From positions 248,001 through 312,000 of the forward strand of contig NC_037317.1 of NCBI RefSeq assembly GCF_000143535.2: a DNA stretch of 64,000 nt, in the 5' to 3' direction. The first letter of the stretch is position 1; the number at the start of each line of letters is the position of its first letter. Shown here piece after piece: positions 24,707-35,574 of the stretch. A program made the translations under genes and the position numbers. The stretch is from Botrytis cinerea B05.10 (Eukaryota > Ascomycota > Leotiomycetes > Helotiales > Sclerotiniaceae). The notes below the pieces were generated by a model that was given only the letters and a program-made list of their open reading frames with translations, searched no databases and had not been told where the DNA came from.

Positions 24707-27109
24707 ATGTCTCTATTCGGAGATTCCGACGAGCCTGTTGGCGCAACAATCCCGTCAAAGTCGCGGTTATCCCTCTTCGACGACGAGCCAAGTTCAACCC
24801 CAGGATCCAAATCTTCACTATTCGCAGATGACGACGATGTTTCGGGAGGCTCGCCATGGGGTACATCACTGCCAAAGAAGCTAGATCGGGGAGGTTTACT
24901 AAAAAATCTTCTTCCCACATCCGATGTGCCCGAGAGTTATATTGACATCTTTGATGATATACTCAAGGATGGCAATGAATCCAATGGAAGACTTAGTGGG
25001 ACCGGCGTGACAAAACTTCTAGATGCTGCAGACTTGGGCCCCGAGAAGTCGAGCTGGATCATGAAGATTATTTCCCCTAATTCACAACCACAAGATCTAG
25101 AACGGAACGAGGTTAACGTACTATTGGCCTTGATCGGGTTGGCTCAGGAAGAAGAGGATGTTCATGACGTTACACTTGATGGCGTAGATGAGCGACGAAG
25201 GAGTCAGTGTCTTTGATATTCACTTTCGCTTGTTCTAATCTGATAAATGCGTAGATCTCCCAGTACCCAAGCTTGCAGGCTTGACAAATTTACCAACCGC
25301 GAATGTAGAATCTTCTGCGACCGATGAATCAACTACAAAGCCTACCCAACGACCTGCAACCCCACCATCTGTACCATCCATACATAACTCATTGTCCCCT
25401 CCACAATCTAGAATGTTACGCAAAGACTCCCTGGAATTTCCCGAAGCCGACCCATGGGGAAGCCCGGCTCTTCACAAAGGTCATAATCACGCTATTCCCA
25501 GACCGAATGGAGCCCCGACAAATGGAGTGCGCGAACCTGTGAGAACCGTAAGTGGGTTTACAAATACTTCTACAGGACCATCGAATGAAGATCGGCGTCA
25601 GCAGTCTAGAAGTGCTCCTATGGAGCCTGCGAGTGGAGGATGGGGCTCCTATGATGCGAATCCAAATTTCAATAACTCGACAACACCACCAGTTGGCGGT
25701 AGTGGTGGATTCGGCGGTGATGGTGGGGAGGGGGAGCGGCCAGAGGAAGCTGCTCCTCCAGCCCGCACATTTGGCGGTGGTCGTGTGACTAGTAATGGAG
25801 CAGAAGAGAATATAGTCGTCACTCTGTTAGCTGAGAAAGAGGGAATGTTCTTATTCCAGCATCATAATTATCAAGTTTCTTCTGTTCGCAGAGGAAGTAA
25901 GGTTGTGAGAAGATATAGTGATTTTGTCTGGCTGCTAGATTGCTTACAAAAGCGATTCCCTTTCAGACAATTGCCACTTCTGCCCCCAAAGAGAGTCGCA
26001 GGTATGTTCGACTTGTCCACCAGATTTTCATTGCTAACCTGAGGGGCTCTTAGTAAATGGAAATCACCTGGCTGCAGAAAGCTCATTTATGGAGAAGCGC
26101 AGAAGAGGATTAGCACGGTTTTCCAATGCACTTGTCCGACACCCTGTTCTTAGTCAAGAGCAATTGGTCATAATGTTTTTGACTGTTCCAACAGTAAGTC
26201 CTCACTTCTCTTACATCTCATATATTGTTACTAAGTATAGGCTAATTAGCATCAGGAGCTTGCTGTTTGGCGAAAGCAGGCTACTATATCTGTTCAGGAG
26301 GAATTTGTTGGACGACCACTACCTCCGGGACTAGAAGACTCTCTTCCTCCTACTCTGAACGATCTCTTCGCTCAGACTCGAACTGGTATCCGACGATCTG
26401 CAGAAGCCTATGTTAACATGTGCAATCTTATGGACCGCCTAGCAAAACGCAATGAAGGTCTGGCTGCAGATCATTTACGCATGGCGCTGTGCTTGCAATC
26501 GCTCACTGATGTCTCCCAAGACACCTATGCTATCGATACCAATGATGTGCCACTGTTGAACGAGGGTCTTCATTCTACTGCCAAGCATCTTTCCAACAGT
26601 CAGAACATTCTCGAGGATGAGGCCAAGGCCTGGGATCAAGGCGTTCTAGAAGACTTGAAGAAGCAACGAGACTCTCTTGTGAGCATGAGAGATATGTTCG
26701 AGCGTCGGGATCGCTATGACAAAGACAATATTCCATATTTAGAACGCAGGATTGAAAACAACGAGAATAAATTAGTGACAATACGATCAAAGCCTGAAAA
26801 CATGGTTAAGCCAGGAGAGATTGAAAAGGTCACAGAAGCCATTATCAAAGTAAGCTCCACAAAGTATAATTGAAACTTACAATAACTAACGATTCATAGG
26901 ACAAGGAGTCTATTGTAGCTCAGCATGCACGAGGGATATTTATTAAAGAGTGCATAAGAGACGAGCTCAGCTACTTCCAATCAACACAATATAACATCAG
27001 TCGACTAAGTCAAGACTGGGCACAAGAACGTGTCAAATACTCGGAGCTTCAAGCCCATAACTGGAGACAACTGGAAGAGGAGCTCGAAAGTATGCCACTT
27101 GGGGATTAG
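24707..27109 (+). CDS. MVP1: Sorting nexin Mvp1 (PX-BAR protein)
   Basis: Five exons: 24707-25202, 25255-26001, 26054-26193, 26256-26849 and 26900-27109. Phases all fit, giving 728 residues. The N-terminus (MSLFGDSDE, SLFDDEP, SLFADDD repeats) and the following EH-like region match fungal Mvp1. A Pro/Ser/Gly-rich linker leads to a PX domain (about residues 345-460) with the phosphoinositide-binding RRYSDF and PLLPPKR motifs, then a helical BAR domain to the end. Mvp1 works with the vacuolar protein sorting machinery (Vps1) in retrieval from endosomes to the Golgi and plasma membrane (family knowledge). The RRYSDF and PLPPGLEDSLPP motifs are intact, so the protein should be functional. Confidence 0.94.
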
Positions 27110-27705
27110 GAAGGGCTATATGGCAGCTGCTTTTCATTGCGTTCTTTTCAAAACTCACATTAGATACCATTAGCAGCATTCATTCTTGGGGGGATCATTT
27201 ATTCGAGCGTCTGTCATACTTGTATACTTAAATATTGTTTGGGATGGACAGTGATTTGGTGTGTGGGTGAGACCCATGACGGTGATGAGGGCCAGTAATA
27301 ATGATACAAATCAATCATACTAATTCTTGTTTACTTTGAATGATCTCCTGAAGTTCTTGAATAGGTGGGGTTAGCACGTTTTTAGAAATAAGCAGTCTTG
27401 AAATTGTCTCCTCCTGGTCGTTCCAGTATATAATACAAAACTGATTAAAATGCCACTTCAAACTTTCGAGTAGACATCTCCCCTTTTTGTCCAAAACAAT
27501 CGTTCTCGTCTAAGACTCAACCTGAAACACTTATCGCTTATGATAAACCATCTTTCTTATCTTAATACAACACCCATAACTTTATTTTGCACTAGGCTGC
27601 GGGACTAAGGCCGGACCAAAAGCCCATGTTCTTAAATTCACAACCCCGCCATCTCATCCTCCAGACATTCAATAAACAACAAATATAGAGGAACTTTTTT
27701 TCAAG
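27110..27705. other. Intergenic between MVP1 and DCN1
   Basis: About 600 bases with no feature beyond the MVP1 3' end and the DCN1 promoter. Confidence 0.6.
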
Positions 27706-29307
27706 ATGCCTCCAAATGGGCAACAACGTTCCATGCTCAATGAGTTCATGCAGATTACTGGAGTTTCTGAAAGAAATGCTTTGAAAGTAAGTAAACTGAT
27801 ATATAAGCCTGTTGCCTTGAGCTTCTCCACCTAAGTTGTCAAAACATAAACCATTTACTGACGAGTCCTGTTTCGCAGATTCTTAAATCGGCGGGATGGA
27901 AGCTAGAAACAGCATGTGATAGGTGAGCGAATGTTTTACTTCCTAGAACTATAACTGCGGGAAACGAATATCGATTATTATGGACTATGACTATGGACTA
28001 CGACTATGGACTACGATTCGACACACGATCTCCTCCTCAATGTTTGGCATGACTTTGAACTACGATGGTACCTCGAGTAAATAATCGGGATACGCGGCGC
28101 AAGTCAAAAGCGTTCTCGTACATGGATTTTGATGGGCGAACATACATGAGATTCTAGCAAATACTCGAGGATGCCTGTCTACACTCGCTGTCGGTGGCCC
28201 CCAAGCTCGTTGTTTTAACTGGATGATTGCCAATCTAGACGGCTATGTTCAGTTCACAACTCATCACTATTCTACTTTGCTATCTCTAGTTTGCTCTAGA
28301 TACAAGCTGTTCAGTTTCATCCATTGCAGTGAGATGCTGTACAGTTTATTCGCAGTCCACATTCAAGATAGCAGATGTCTAGTATGGTTCCGTATATGAT
28401 CATGAGTACGGATACTATAAGTTACCAGTCAATAATTTGCCAGCTCATGCACCAATTCAGATCTCCACGATTTATACTAATAGTCTAATTACAATAGCTT
28501 CTTCCAAGGAAATGGTACCCCTGCCCAAGCAAAAGAAAAGGAATCCTTGACGAGGCTTTTTGAGAGCTACCGCAGTATGTATCTTGAATAATATCTCTTC
28601 AAAGCAGTTGGACATAGAAGAAGCTGACCATTGGTGATCTAGCTTCCAACGATGATGCCGACATGGTTGGTGTTGACGGCACTATGAAGTATTTTGGGGA
28701 TGATTTGGGCATCAACCTCGAAGGTGTTGAGTTTTTGATCCCCTGCGAAATCATTCAAGTACCATCAATAGGAGAGATGACCAAAGATGGCTTTGTCGAA
28801 GGATGGAAAAACTTGGGGTAATACATCCCCCACAATGTTGGCCTTCAGCTACTAACACTTTTGGACAGCCTTGATACATTGCCCAAGCAAAAGGAATACA
28901 TTTCAAAGGCCAAAGATTCATTGTCGACCGACGTGGACTTGTTCAAGAGAGTATATAAGCACACCTTTGTCTGTGCTCGCGAGAAGGGACAGAAAGCTCT
29001 TTCATTAGAACTCGCCAGTGTATACTGGGAGCTTTTGTTCAACTCTCCGGGAAGGACATGGAAGACAGGCTCGACGGATTGGATCAAACTATGGTTGGAA
29101 TTCCTCGGACAGAATTGGAAGAAGAGTGTCAACAAGGATTTATGGAACCAGACATATCAATTTCATGCAAAGACAGTGGAGGATGAGAGTCTGAGCTTCT
29201 GGACTGAAGATTCAGCATGGCCAAGTGTCATTGATGAATTTGTTGCATGGGTAAAGAAGAACAGGGGAGATTCGGAGGAAGTAGGAGAGACGATGGAGAC
29301 TGATTGA
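27706..29307 (+). CDS. DCN1: Defective in cullin neddylation protein 1 (DCN1)
   Basis: Five exons: 27706-27786, 27879-27922, 28498-28574, 28643-28817 and 28869-29307, giving 271 residues, the usual DCN1 size. A UBA-like domain lies at about residues 8-45 (MLNEFMQITGVSERNALKIL, then SAGWKLETACDSFFQ). The potentiating-neddylation (PONY) domain fills the rest, with WKNLGLDTLPKQKEYI, VYKHTFVCAREKGQKAL, and the WPSVIDEFVAWVK end that contacts cullins. It acts as an E3 scaffold that helps Ubc12 attach Nedd8/Rub1 to cullins, activating SCF-type ubiquitin ligases. The second intron is 575 bases, far longer than any other in this window. The gene is convergent with MRP17, with 252 bases between stop codons. 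Confidence 0.93.
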
Positions 29308-29559
29308 AAAGGCACGATAAAGCTCTAGAAGGGATGCATTTTGATTTCTTTTTACCTGCAGCGAAGCATATTCCTGGTTGTGCAATGGCGTTCTAGGTAG
29401 CAGACTGGCGTTTCAAGCACCATACAAGAATGTGAGGTGGAAATACCAATCCCTCAATTCTATAATGTAAATTCAACCTCCATACTTTGGCATGGGAATG
29501 TTGATCGCATTTTCCTTCTGACGCCTACTAATACAACACAAATGATACCATGCAACCGC

Positions 29560-30060
29560 TCACTTCTCCTTTGTATGTTCCTCCATTGTCCAAGGAATAG
29601 TCGAACCAATCTTACTCAAACTCTCCAATGTGCCGTCTCCCAACTTCACCGAACTGAACTTTATCATCCGTGGATCTAACCCGAGAGTTGTCCGTACGTT
29701 ATCTTGCGTCTTGCTCGAGGCGTCGTATCTCATGACAAAGTAATGTCCTTCATGGTATTGTGCTTGATGTTTGCGTGTTCGTTTTGGTAGACTAGAGACT
29801 CCCCAGTTGCGTATGCCGCGGATGGTACCGCCGGATCTGAGGATGAGGGAACCAGCTGTGCGGGCAATTCTGTAGGTGAGGAATGAGTGGTTAGTCCCAA
29901 TTGTTGAGGTAGGTAGGAAGGAGGGGAAATTGAAAGGCGATTTACTCTTTGACCTCGACGAGGTTGCCGGGTCGAACCTAAAGGTTTGTTAGATTGTACA
30001 TTCTCTTGTCATATACTCCATCTGGGAGAAACTTACAATTGCGACGAGCTCATACAACAT
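29560..30060 (-). CDS. MRP17: Mitochondrial small-subunit ribosomal protein bS6m
   Basis: Three exons, 30060-30037, 29977-29946 and 29869-29560, in phase, giving 121 residues. Exon 1 encodes only eight residues (MLYELVAI) and exon 2 eleven, so the gene is easy to miss. The product begins with the S6 beta strand MLYELVAIVRPGN, continues with the conserved RTAGSLILRSGGTIRGIRNW block and with KHQAQYHEGHYFVMRYDAS, and ends in a mitochondrial-specific extension (GSTIPWTMEEHT). Bacterial S6 is of similar size. It is part of the mitochondrial small ribosomal subunit. Its start lies 209 bases from that of RRB1 on the other strand. Confidence 0.92.
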
Positions 30061-30269
30061 CTTGGTGGCTACATTCAAATTCTGATACCATTGGCATCGA
30101 CTCAGGATTGTTCAGGAATCCGTCGGAGTTTAACCTCAGATTACCCGAAGCTAAAAAATAATTTTGAATTGCGATTGTGACGATAAGAAAACCCCCACAA
30201 TCTATCAATTATTTTTTCTGAGAGGGTCGCAAATTGTCTACCAAATTATCTACAACAAGCATATACAAA
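30061..30269. promoter_or_regulatory. Short divergent promoter between MRP17 and RRB1
   Basis: Only 209 bases separate the two start codons, so both promoters and 5' leaders must share this stretch. It is AT-rich near the RRB1 side (ctaaaaaataattttgaatt and a later tattttttctg). No named element was identified. Confidence 0.7.
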
Positions 30270-31807
30270 ATGTCGAAACGCCCAGCTGAAGATGAGAACA
30301 TGGATCTCTCCTTGAAGGCGGGAGAGAGGCCCGAAAAGCCAGAATTGGATGATGGTGTGGGAGAGTTTGAGGACGAATTCGAAGATGAATATGAGAGCGA
30401 AGATGAGATTTTGGAGGCAGGTGTTGATGGAAGACCTGATGCTGAGAGAGAGGCTGAAGAAGCAGGTTAGTAGAAGCAGTTATGAAGCTTTTGCGAGTGC
30501 GCATTTGTGGGAATCCTACTAATGTGCTTATAGAGGCCATGGAAGTCGATCAACAAACTTTCATAGTTGGTAGGAATAAGCTGGAACCAGGACAGACATT
30601 ATCCCCCGATCTTACTACATACGAAATGCTTCACGCTCTTAGTACCCCTTGGCCTTGTCTTTCCTTCGACATACTCAAGGACGGCTTGGGTGACAATCGC
30701 AAAACATACCCCGCTACTATGTATGCAGTCGCAGGAACACAAGCCGAACATAAACGGGAAAAGGAAAATCAATTGATGGTCATGAAGTTTAGTGGATTGA
30801 GTAGAATGGAGAGAGAACAGGGCGAAGATGAATCGGATGAAGATGAAGATGAAGACTCGGATCCTATCCTTGAATCGGCTTCGATACCTCTTACTGCTAC
30901 TACAAACAGAATACGTTCGCATCAAATACCCGCTTCAGACTCTTCGCGGCCTCCCACTACCCTAACTGCTTCGATGAGCGAATCCGGTCAGGTTCTTATT
31001 CACGATATTACTCCTCATTTATCCTCTTTTGATACCCCAGGCACTGTTATCACTCCGCAACAAAATAAAGCTTTGGCTACTCTTAAAATGCACAAATCGG
31101 AAGGCTATGCCGTTGATTGGTCACCTTTGATATCTACTGGAAAGTTGGTAACAGGAGATAATGATGGCAAGATTTACGTCTCTACAAGAACTGCCGGAGA
31201 GAGTTGGTCAGCCGACGCACGCCCATTCACAGGCCATACTGGAAGTATCGAGGAATTGCAATGGAGTCCTTCGGAAAAGAACGTTTTCGCATCCGCGTCC
31301 AGCGACGGAACAATCAAAGTCTGGGATATCCGAAGTAAATCCCGAACCGCAGCACTTACAGTCCAGGTTTCCGAAACAGATGTAAACGTCATGTCCTGGT
31401 CGCACCAAACTTCTCATCTTCTTGCCTCCGGCGCCGACGACGGAGTCTGGGCAGTTTGGGATCTACGAAATTGGAAACCTTCAAAGACTTCTGAACCGGC
31501 TAAGCCGTCTCCAGTCGCATCTTTCAATTTCCACAAAGAACAAATTACAAGTGTGGAGTGGCATCCTACTGATGATAGTATCGTGGCGGTTGCAGCTGGT
31601 GATGACACACTAACGCTGTGGGATTTGGCAGTCGAGTTGGATGATGAAGAGAGTAAGGATACAGGTGGAGTTAATGATGTTCCTCCACAATTGCTATTTG
31701 TGCATTATATGGCGAAGGTCAAGGAGTGTCATTGGCATCCACAGATCCCAGGAGCACTTGTGGGAACTGGAGAGAACTTCAATGTTTTTAAGACAATCAG
31801 TGTTTAA
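30270..31807 (+). CDS. RRB1: Ribosome biogenesis WD-repeat protein Rrb1 (GRWD1 homolog)
   Basis: Two exons, 30270-30465 and 30534-31807, give 489 residues. The N-terminus is very acidic (EFEDEFEDEYESEDE). It is followed by the CAF1C/histone-binding-type motif TYEMLHALSTPWPCLSFDIL, a second acidic run (DESDEDEDEDSD), and a WD40 propeller over about residues 200-489 with clear repeats such as SSDGTIKVWDI, GVWAVWDLR and DDTLTLWDL. Rrb1 chaperones ribosomal protein uL3 to the nucleolus for 60S assembly (yeast knowledge). The downstream ATG near 30486 is a frame artefact inside the intron; the start at 30270 gives the conserved MSKRPAEDE. Confidence 0.94.
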
Positions 31808-33394
31808 ATGTTGAGGCTCATGGCTCTTGAAAGAGAAGACATGAAAAATAAAACTGGTTAAAAGTACAATGAGAAAAAAAAGTTTAACATCTACTATCTG
31901 TGGTTCAAATTTGGAGTCGTGATGATGAACCATATGTGCAAATTGTAGGCAACAGTCATTCCACCGAACAGGCATGGGGAAGCTCCGGGAAAATCCCAGA
32001 ACTGCCTACCTAGATACACTCCCCTGGTGAAAATATTCTTCACTCTTGGGATTTTCTTGGGTTACATCGTTTCGTGGGAAAATCTGGAGTTGCCTATTCT
32101 ATTCTAGCGGATTCCCGCCACTTTCTACTTACAGGGGACAAAAGCTCTCTATCTCCAAGCAATGGTTGGATCGACAGACTGGCTACTCTTTTCGTACGCA
32201 TGGATCCCCCGCATTCTGGCGCGAGGGGCGGTTTCTAGTTAATGGTGGGTGGGAAATGGGGATGGTCTGGATCTGGACGAGCTGGATTCAGGGTGAGGAG
32301 AGTTCTGGAAATGTGATGGAAGCTAAGGATTGCTAGGTAGAAGTACCAAGCTGGAGGCTGGAAGCTAGAGGCTCAATAGGAGCAGACTAGTATGGCGAAC
32401 TATTGAAGCTTGGAATGGATAAATGGTTGGGTGGATGGATGGATGGGTGGATGGGTTTGTGTAAGGAAGCTAGAGAATGAGATCCGGAGGGAAGGGTGGA
32501 ATATGATACTTGTTTAGCTGAAGAAGATGTAGATGTCGATGTCTTAGTGGAGTAGTGTAGTGTGAGGATTGGGAAACTAATGTAAAGTTGGGCGTGAAGA
32601 CTTTTGCAGCTAGCGTGCTCTCGAACAGATGATTCGAGATTCGAGATTCGAGAGGGATGCTCTCTCCTCTCATCTATCTCGGTATCTTATCCTGTCATTT
32701 TATTTTTCGATCTATCGATCTTACATCTTTTCTTTCCTTTGTTTTGTTCTGCTACGCTACGCTTTGCTTTGCTTTCCTTCCTTTTCTTTCGTTCGCGTCT
32801 CGTGTTTCTTGGTATTGGGATATCGTGCACGGTATGATTTCTCTCTCGCATCGACGATGCCAGCATTGCCAGCATGCAAGCATCCTCGTGATCAAGTCAG
32901 CAACAGGGTTTCTTCCAACCCCGTAAGCCTCTCGAGGAGCTAGAAGATGTATTGGTGGCCAGGCGTAAGGATGACCTTTCCCCGCAAATTCCGCAAAGGT
33001 GGTGGAACGCACGCATGTTGTACAGAGGACGGGGTGAGCTGTGGAAAAAGTGTTGTGAGAATGATATGGGGTGATGGCGGCTCTTTTTCCTGTCTTGTTT
33101 CTTTTGTTTTGTTTAAGCTACGAAGCTTTTTGGTTTTTGTTTTGCGGAATCTAAAGTTCAATTGCTCGCTTGACCGATCCGGAACCGGGCTCGACGATTC
33201 AATACAACCTCAAAGGATGTAAAGTTGATCGTCATTACCAGAAGAAGATTATACCAAATGAGTGTTTCCAATCCCATCTACTACTTTCCTCCATCATTCA
33301 GGAAATGAGATGAAGATACTTCTATAACCACCTCTTCCAATCCACTCCATTGCCCAAATTGGCAAACACACGCTGAATAGAATCAAATGTGGAC
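31808..33394. other. Intergenic, 1.6 kb
   Basis: No supported gene. Contains ggatggatggg-type short repeats near 32430-32455, a gagattc triplication at 32634-32652, and a CT-rich stretch at 32680-32810. It is probably the promoter and leader of the downstream gene. Confidence 0.55.
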
Positions 33395-34342
33395 ATGATA
33401 CCATTGCACAATACTACTTCCACTACACTCGGCATTCAACCCCAAATCGCAACGCAAACTTCAGAGGCCCTATCTCCTTCCTTTCAATTCGGCATCTTCA
33501 ACCCTAACAAGCCCAATGCCACTTTCAAATTCACCTTTGCCTCTGCCTCTGCTTCTGCCTCTCCCTCTCCATGTCTTCCCTATCGCTCCAAGCGTACACG
33601 CCCCCTCTCAGATGTCGATGGAAACTTGAACGCAAATGCCGTGAATGAAGGACCAGGACGAAAAAAGAGAAGATTGCGTCTTCATCTTATTACGTCGCGA
33701 TTGAGCAGACCATTTTCGGTGCCTGCGAGTTATAAGCATGCTAGAATATTTGGCGTGAAAGGAGTATGTGTGAAGGGTGTTGGCGGATTGAAAAGGCTTG
33801 GGGGACTTGGAGATGGGAAAGGTGAAGGAAAGAAAGAAATTGGAATTGGACGGAATGTGCTAAGGAAGGTGGCAATTTTCAATCGGATCAGGCTGCAGAT
33901 GCGGATGCATGGGGCAAGAGAGTCAATGTTTCGTGAGCGACAGCAACAGACATTGTTGGATGTGGATATGCATCTAAGGGCGATTCTAGAGGAAAAACAG
34001 AACAAAAGGTGTAGTGAGTTCGTGTTGCCTCCGAGTCCACTTGGAAGGTCGAACTATGATGTTTTAGATTCAGAAGATGAGATGCTGATGGATGAATTGG
34101 AGGACGGGTGTGAGAAGATGATTTATAGTGATTTCAATGTCATGTGTTCTTCGGAAGAGGGAGAAGATGAGTATGAGTACCTTGATACGCTTGATGGACT
34201 TTCTCCAGAGGATATGCAAGAGCAGCCACTGAGTCCGCCTGAAGATGAGAGAATCGTGGAGATGCTGAGGGAGGAGGGGAGATTGCATGATAGCTATTTT
34301 GTGCGTCTTGGAGGTGCAGAGATGGGAGTTTCGGTGGGGTGA
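33395..34342 (+). CDS. Fungal protein of unknown function with a conserved basic ITSRLSRPF motif
   Basis: A single exon of 315 codons from the ATG at 33395. The N-terminal third is low-complexity (Ala/Ser/Pro repeat ASASASASPSP). The centre has a strongly basic nuclear-localisation-like block GRKKRRLRLHLITSRLSRPF, which I recall as conserved in many ascomycete proteins of unknown role. A helical Arg/Gln-rich section (about residues 160-205) follows, then an acidic C-terminal half (EEGEDEYEYLDTLDG). Composition suggests a nuclear, partly disordered protein. No catalytic domain is visible. A GTG two codons upstream is not used as a start in fungi. Confidence 0.75.
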   Translation: MIPLHNTTSTTLGIQPQIATQTSEALSPSFQFGIFNPNKPNATFKFTFASASASASPSPCLPYRSKRTRPLSDVDGNLNANAVNEGPGRKKRRLRLHLITSRLSRPFSVPASYKHARIFGVKGVCVKGVGGLKRLGGLGDGKGEGKKEIGIGRNVLRKVAIFNRIRLQMRMHGARESMFRERQQQTLLDVDMHLRAILEEKQNKRCSEFVLPPSPLGRSNYDVLDSEDEMLMDELEDGCEKMIYSDFNVMCSSEEGEDEYEYLDTLDGLSPEDMQEQPLSPPEDERIVEMLREEGRLHDSYFVRLGGAEMGVSVG

Positions 34343-34599
34343 CTGGTTGTGGGACGAAGAAACACGATAATCGACTGGGATTGACAATGGAGGCAATCTC
34401 AGAGGGAGAGTTGGGGACTATCTACTATGATAGATGAGGTTCTTTGCCGGGGGCCCTGTGAAGGCCCGCAATCTTAATTTGAAATCTATACAGAAAAACT
34501 TGGGAGGGGGGCTGATCGACGTCATAGCATTTGCATGGGTATGTGTTCTCGAGTATCCAAAAACGTATCAACGCATAAATAGTTGGATTTATTGGAGTT

Positions 34600-35254
34600 T
34601 AAGTGTTTTCATAATGCTTTTTGGAGCTTGGAGGCGCGGTCTACTGCAATATTACACATAGCCTGCATTGGAGTTAGCTATAAAATCATTCTTAAATCTC
34701 GTATGCAGCGTACCTGAATAGCCTCTTTTCTCTCGAGTCCAATATCCCCTCTTGAGATTCTTCTTCTCATATCTTCAAAAATGACAGGTCTTGATCTTCC
34801 ATTTACGAAAACACTAACATCATAGTTAGCACTTGCTTGTCCACTATAGGAGAGAGGCATGTCCATACACATATCTCAAGCCTGGAAAAGTCTTCTCATA
34901 TTCTTCATTCAGAGCTTTCAACTTTTCAGCTTCTTCGGTAGGCCCAGTATTCAATTGGGCTTGTTCGGCTTTAGATTGTACACTGTCTACTTTCTTCTCG
35001 CCCAATCTAGGATGGGAACCAAGAATCTTGTCTAGCCACTCTCTATCACTTGGCAATGTGCTCTCTGACAGATCAACAAGTTGGGTACCGACACTTGCGA
35101 TAAGATCAGAGTAAGACTCGAAAGTGGTTGTATGAAGCAAATCCAAGGAGAGTGTATGGAGAGCAGCACACGGTTCGAATAGGGCGTCGAGGACACTGGA
35201 TCTCTCAACAGTGGATAGGGAGGGAATTCCAGCGATTGGAGGTATGGAAGTCAT
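34600..35254 (-). CDS. 2-oxo-4-hydroxy-4-carboxy-5-ureidoimidazoline (OHCU) decarboxylase
   Basis: Three exons, 35254-34869, 34813-34714 and 34662-34600, in phase, giving 182 residues, the normal size. The catalytic His motif SHPRLGEKK (about residues 80-88) and the substrate-binding block YVVFVNGRSRP ... MRRRI, with a final EAIQAMCNIAVDRASKLQ helix, identify the family. The enzyme performs the last step of urate oxidation, converting OHCU to S-allantoin, so it works after urate oxidase and 5-hydroxyisourate hydrolase in purine salvage for nitrogen. Eukaryotic members are often peroxisomal, but no clear C-terminal SKL-type signal is present (the protein ends HYENT). The gene is divergent from PRP19. 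Confidence 0.9.
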
Positions 35255-35574
35255 CGTTTCTGATATAGATAGAGAAACTCTTGGGGAGAATGAGAAGATT
35301 TGATGGACAAACGTTTATATATTTCGAAAAACATATAACCTACCTAAGCATTTAATAATAAGTATTACTCCGTATATATCTCCAAGTGTGATGAAGTCAC
35401 TTAAAGAACATGAAATTCCCCACACAAGGCCGGCGCCGGGAGCTTCGAATCCATTAACTAAGCCGTAAATGGATTAGTGTCATTATGGATTGATCGCGAC
35501 CTCAAAATATCTTTTTATTCGTCGGATCACGGCGCGAGTTTAGAGCTTCAAATCCCATATCAACGCGAATCAAC
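35255..35574. promoter_or_regulatory. Divergent promoter between OHCU decarboxylase and PRP19
   Basis: 320 bases separate the start codons. A tactccgta motif, which recurs near 61.06 kb, lies at about 35367. No known site can be assigned. Confidence 0.6.
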
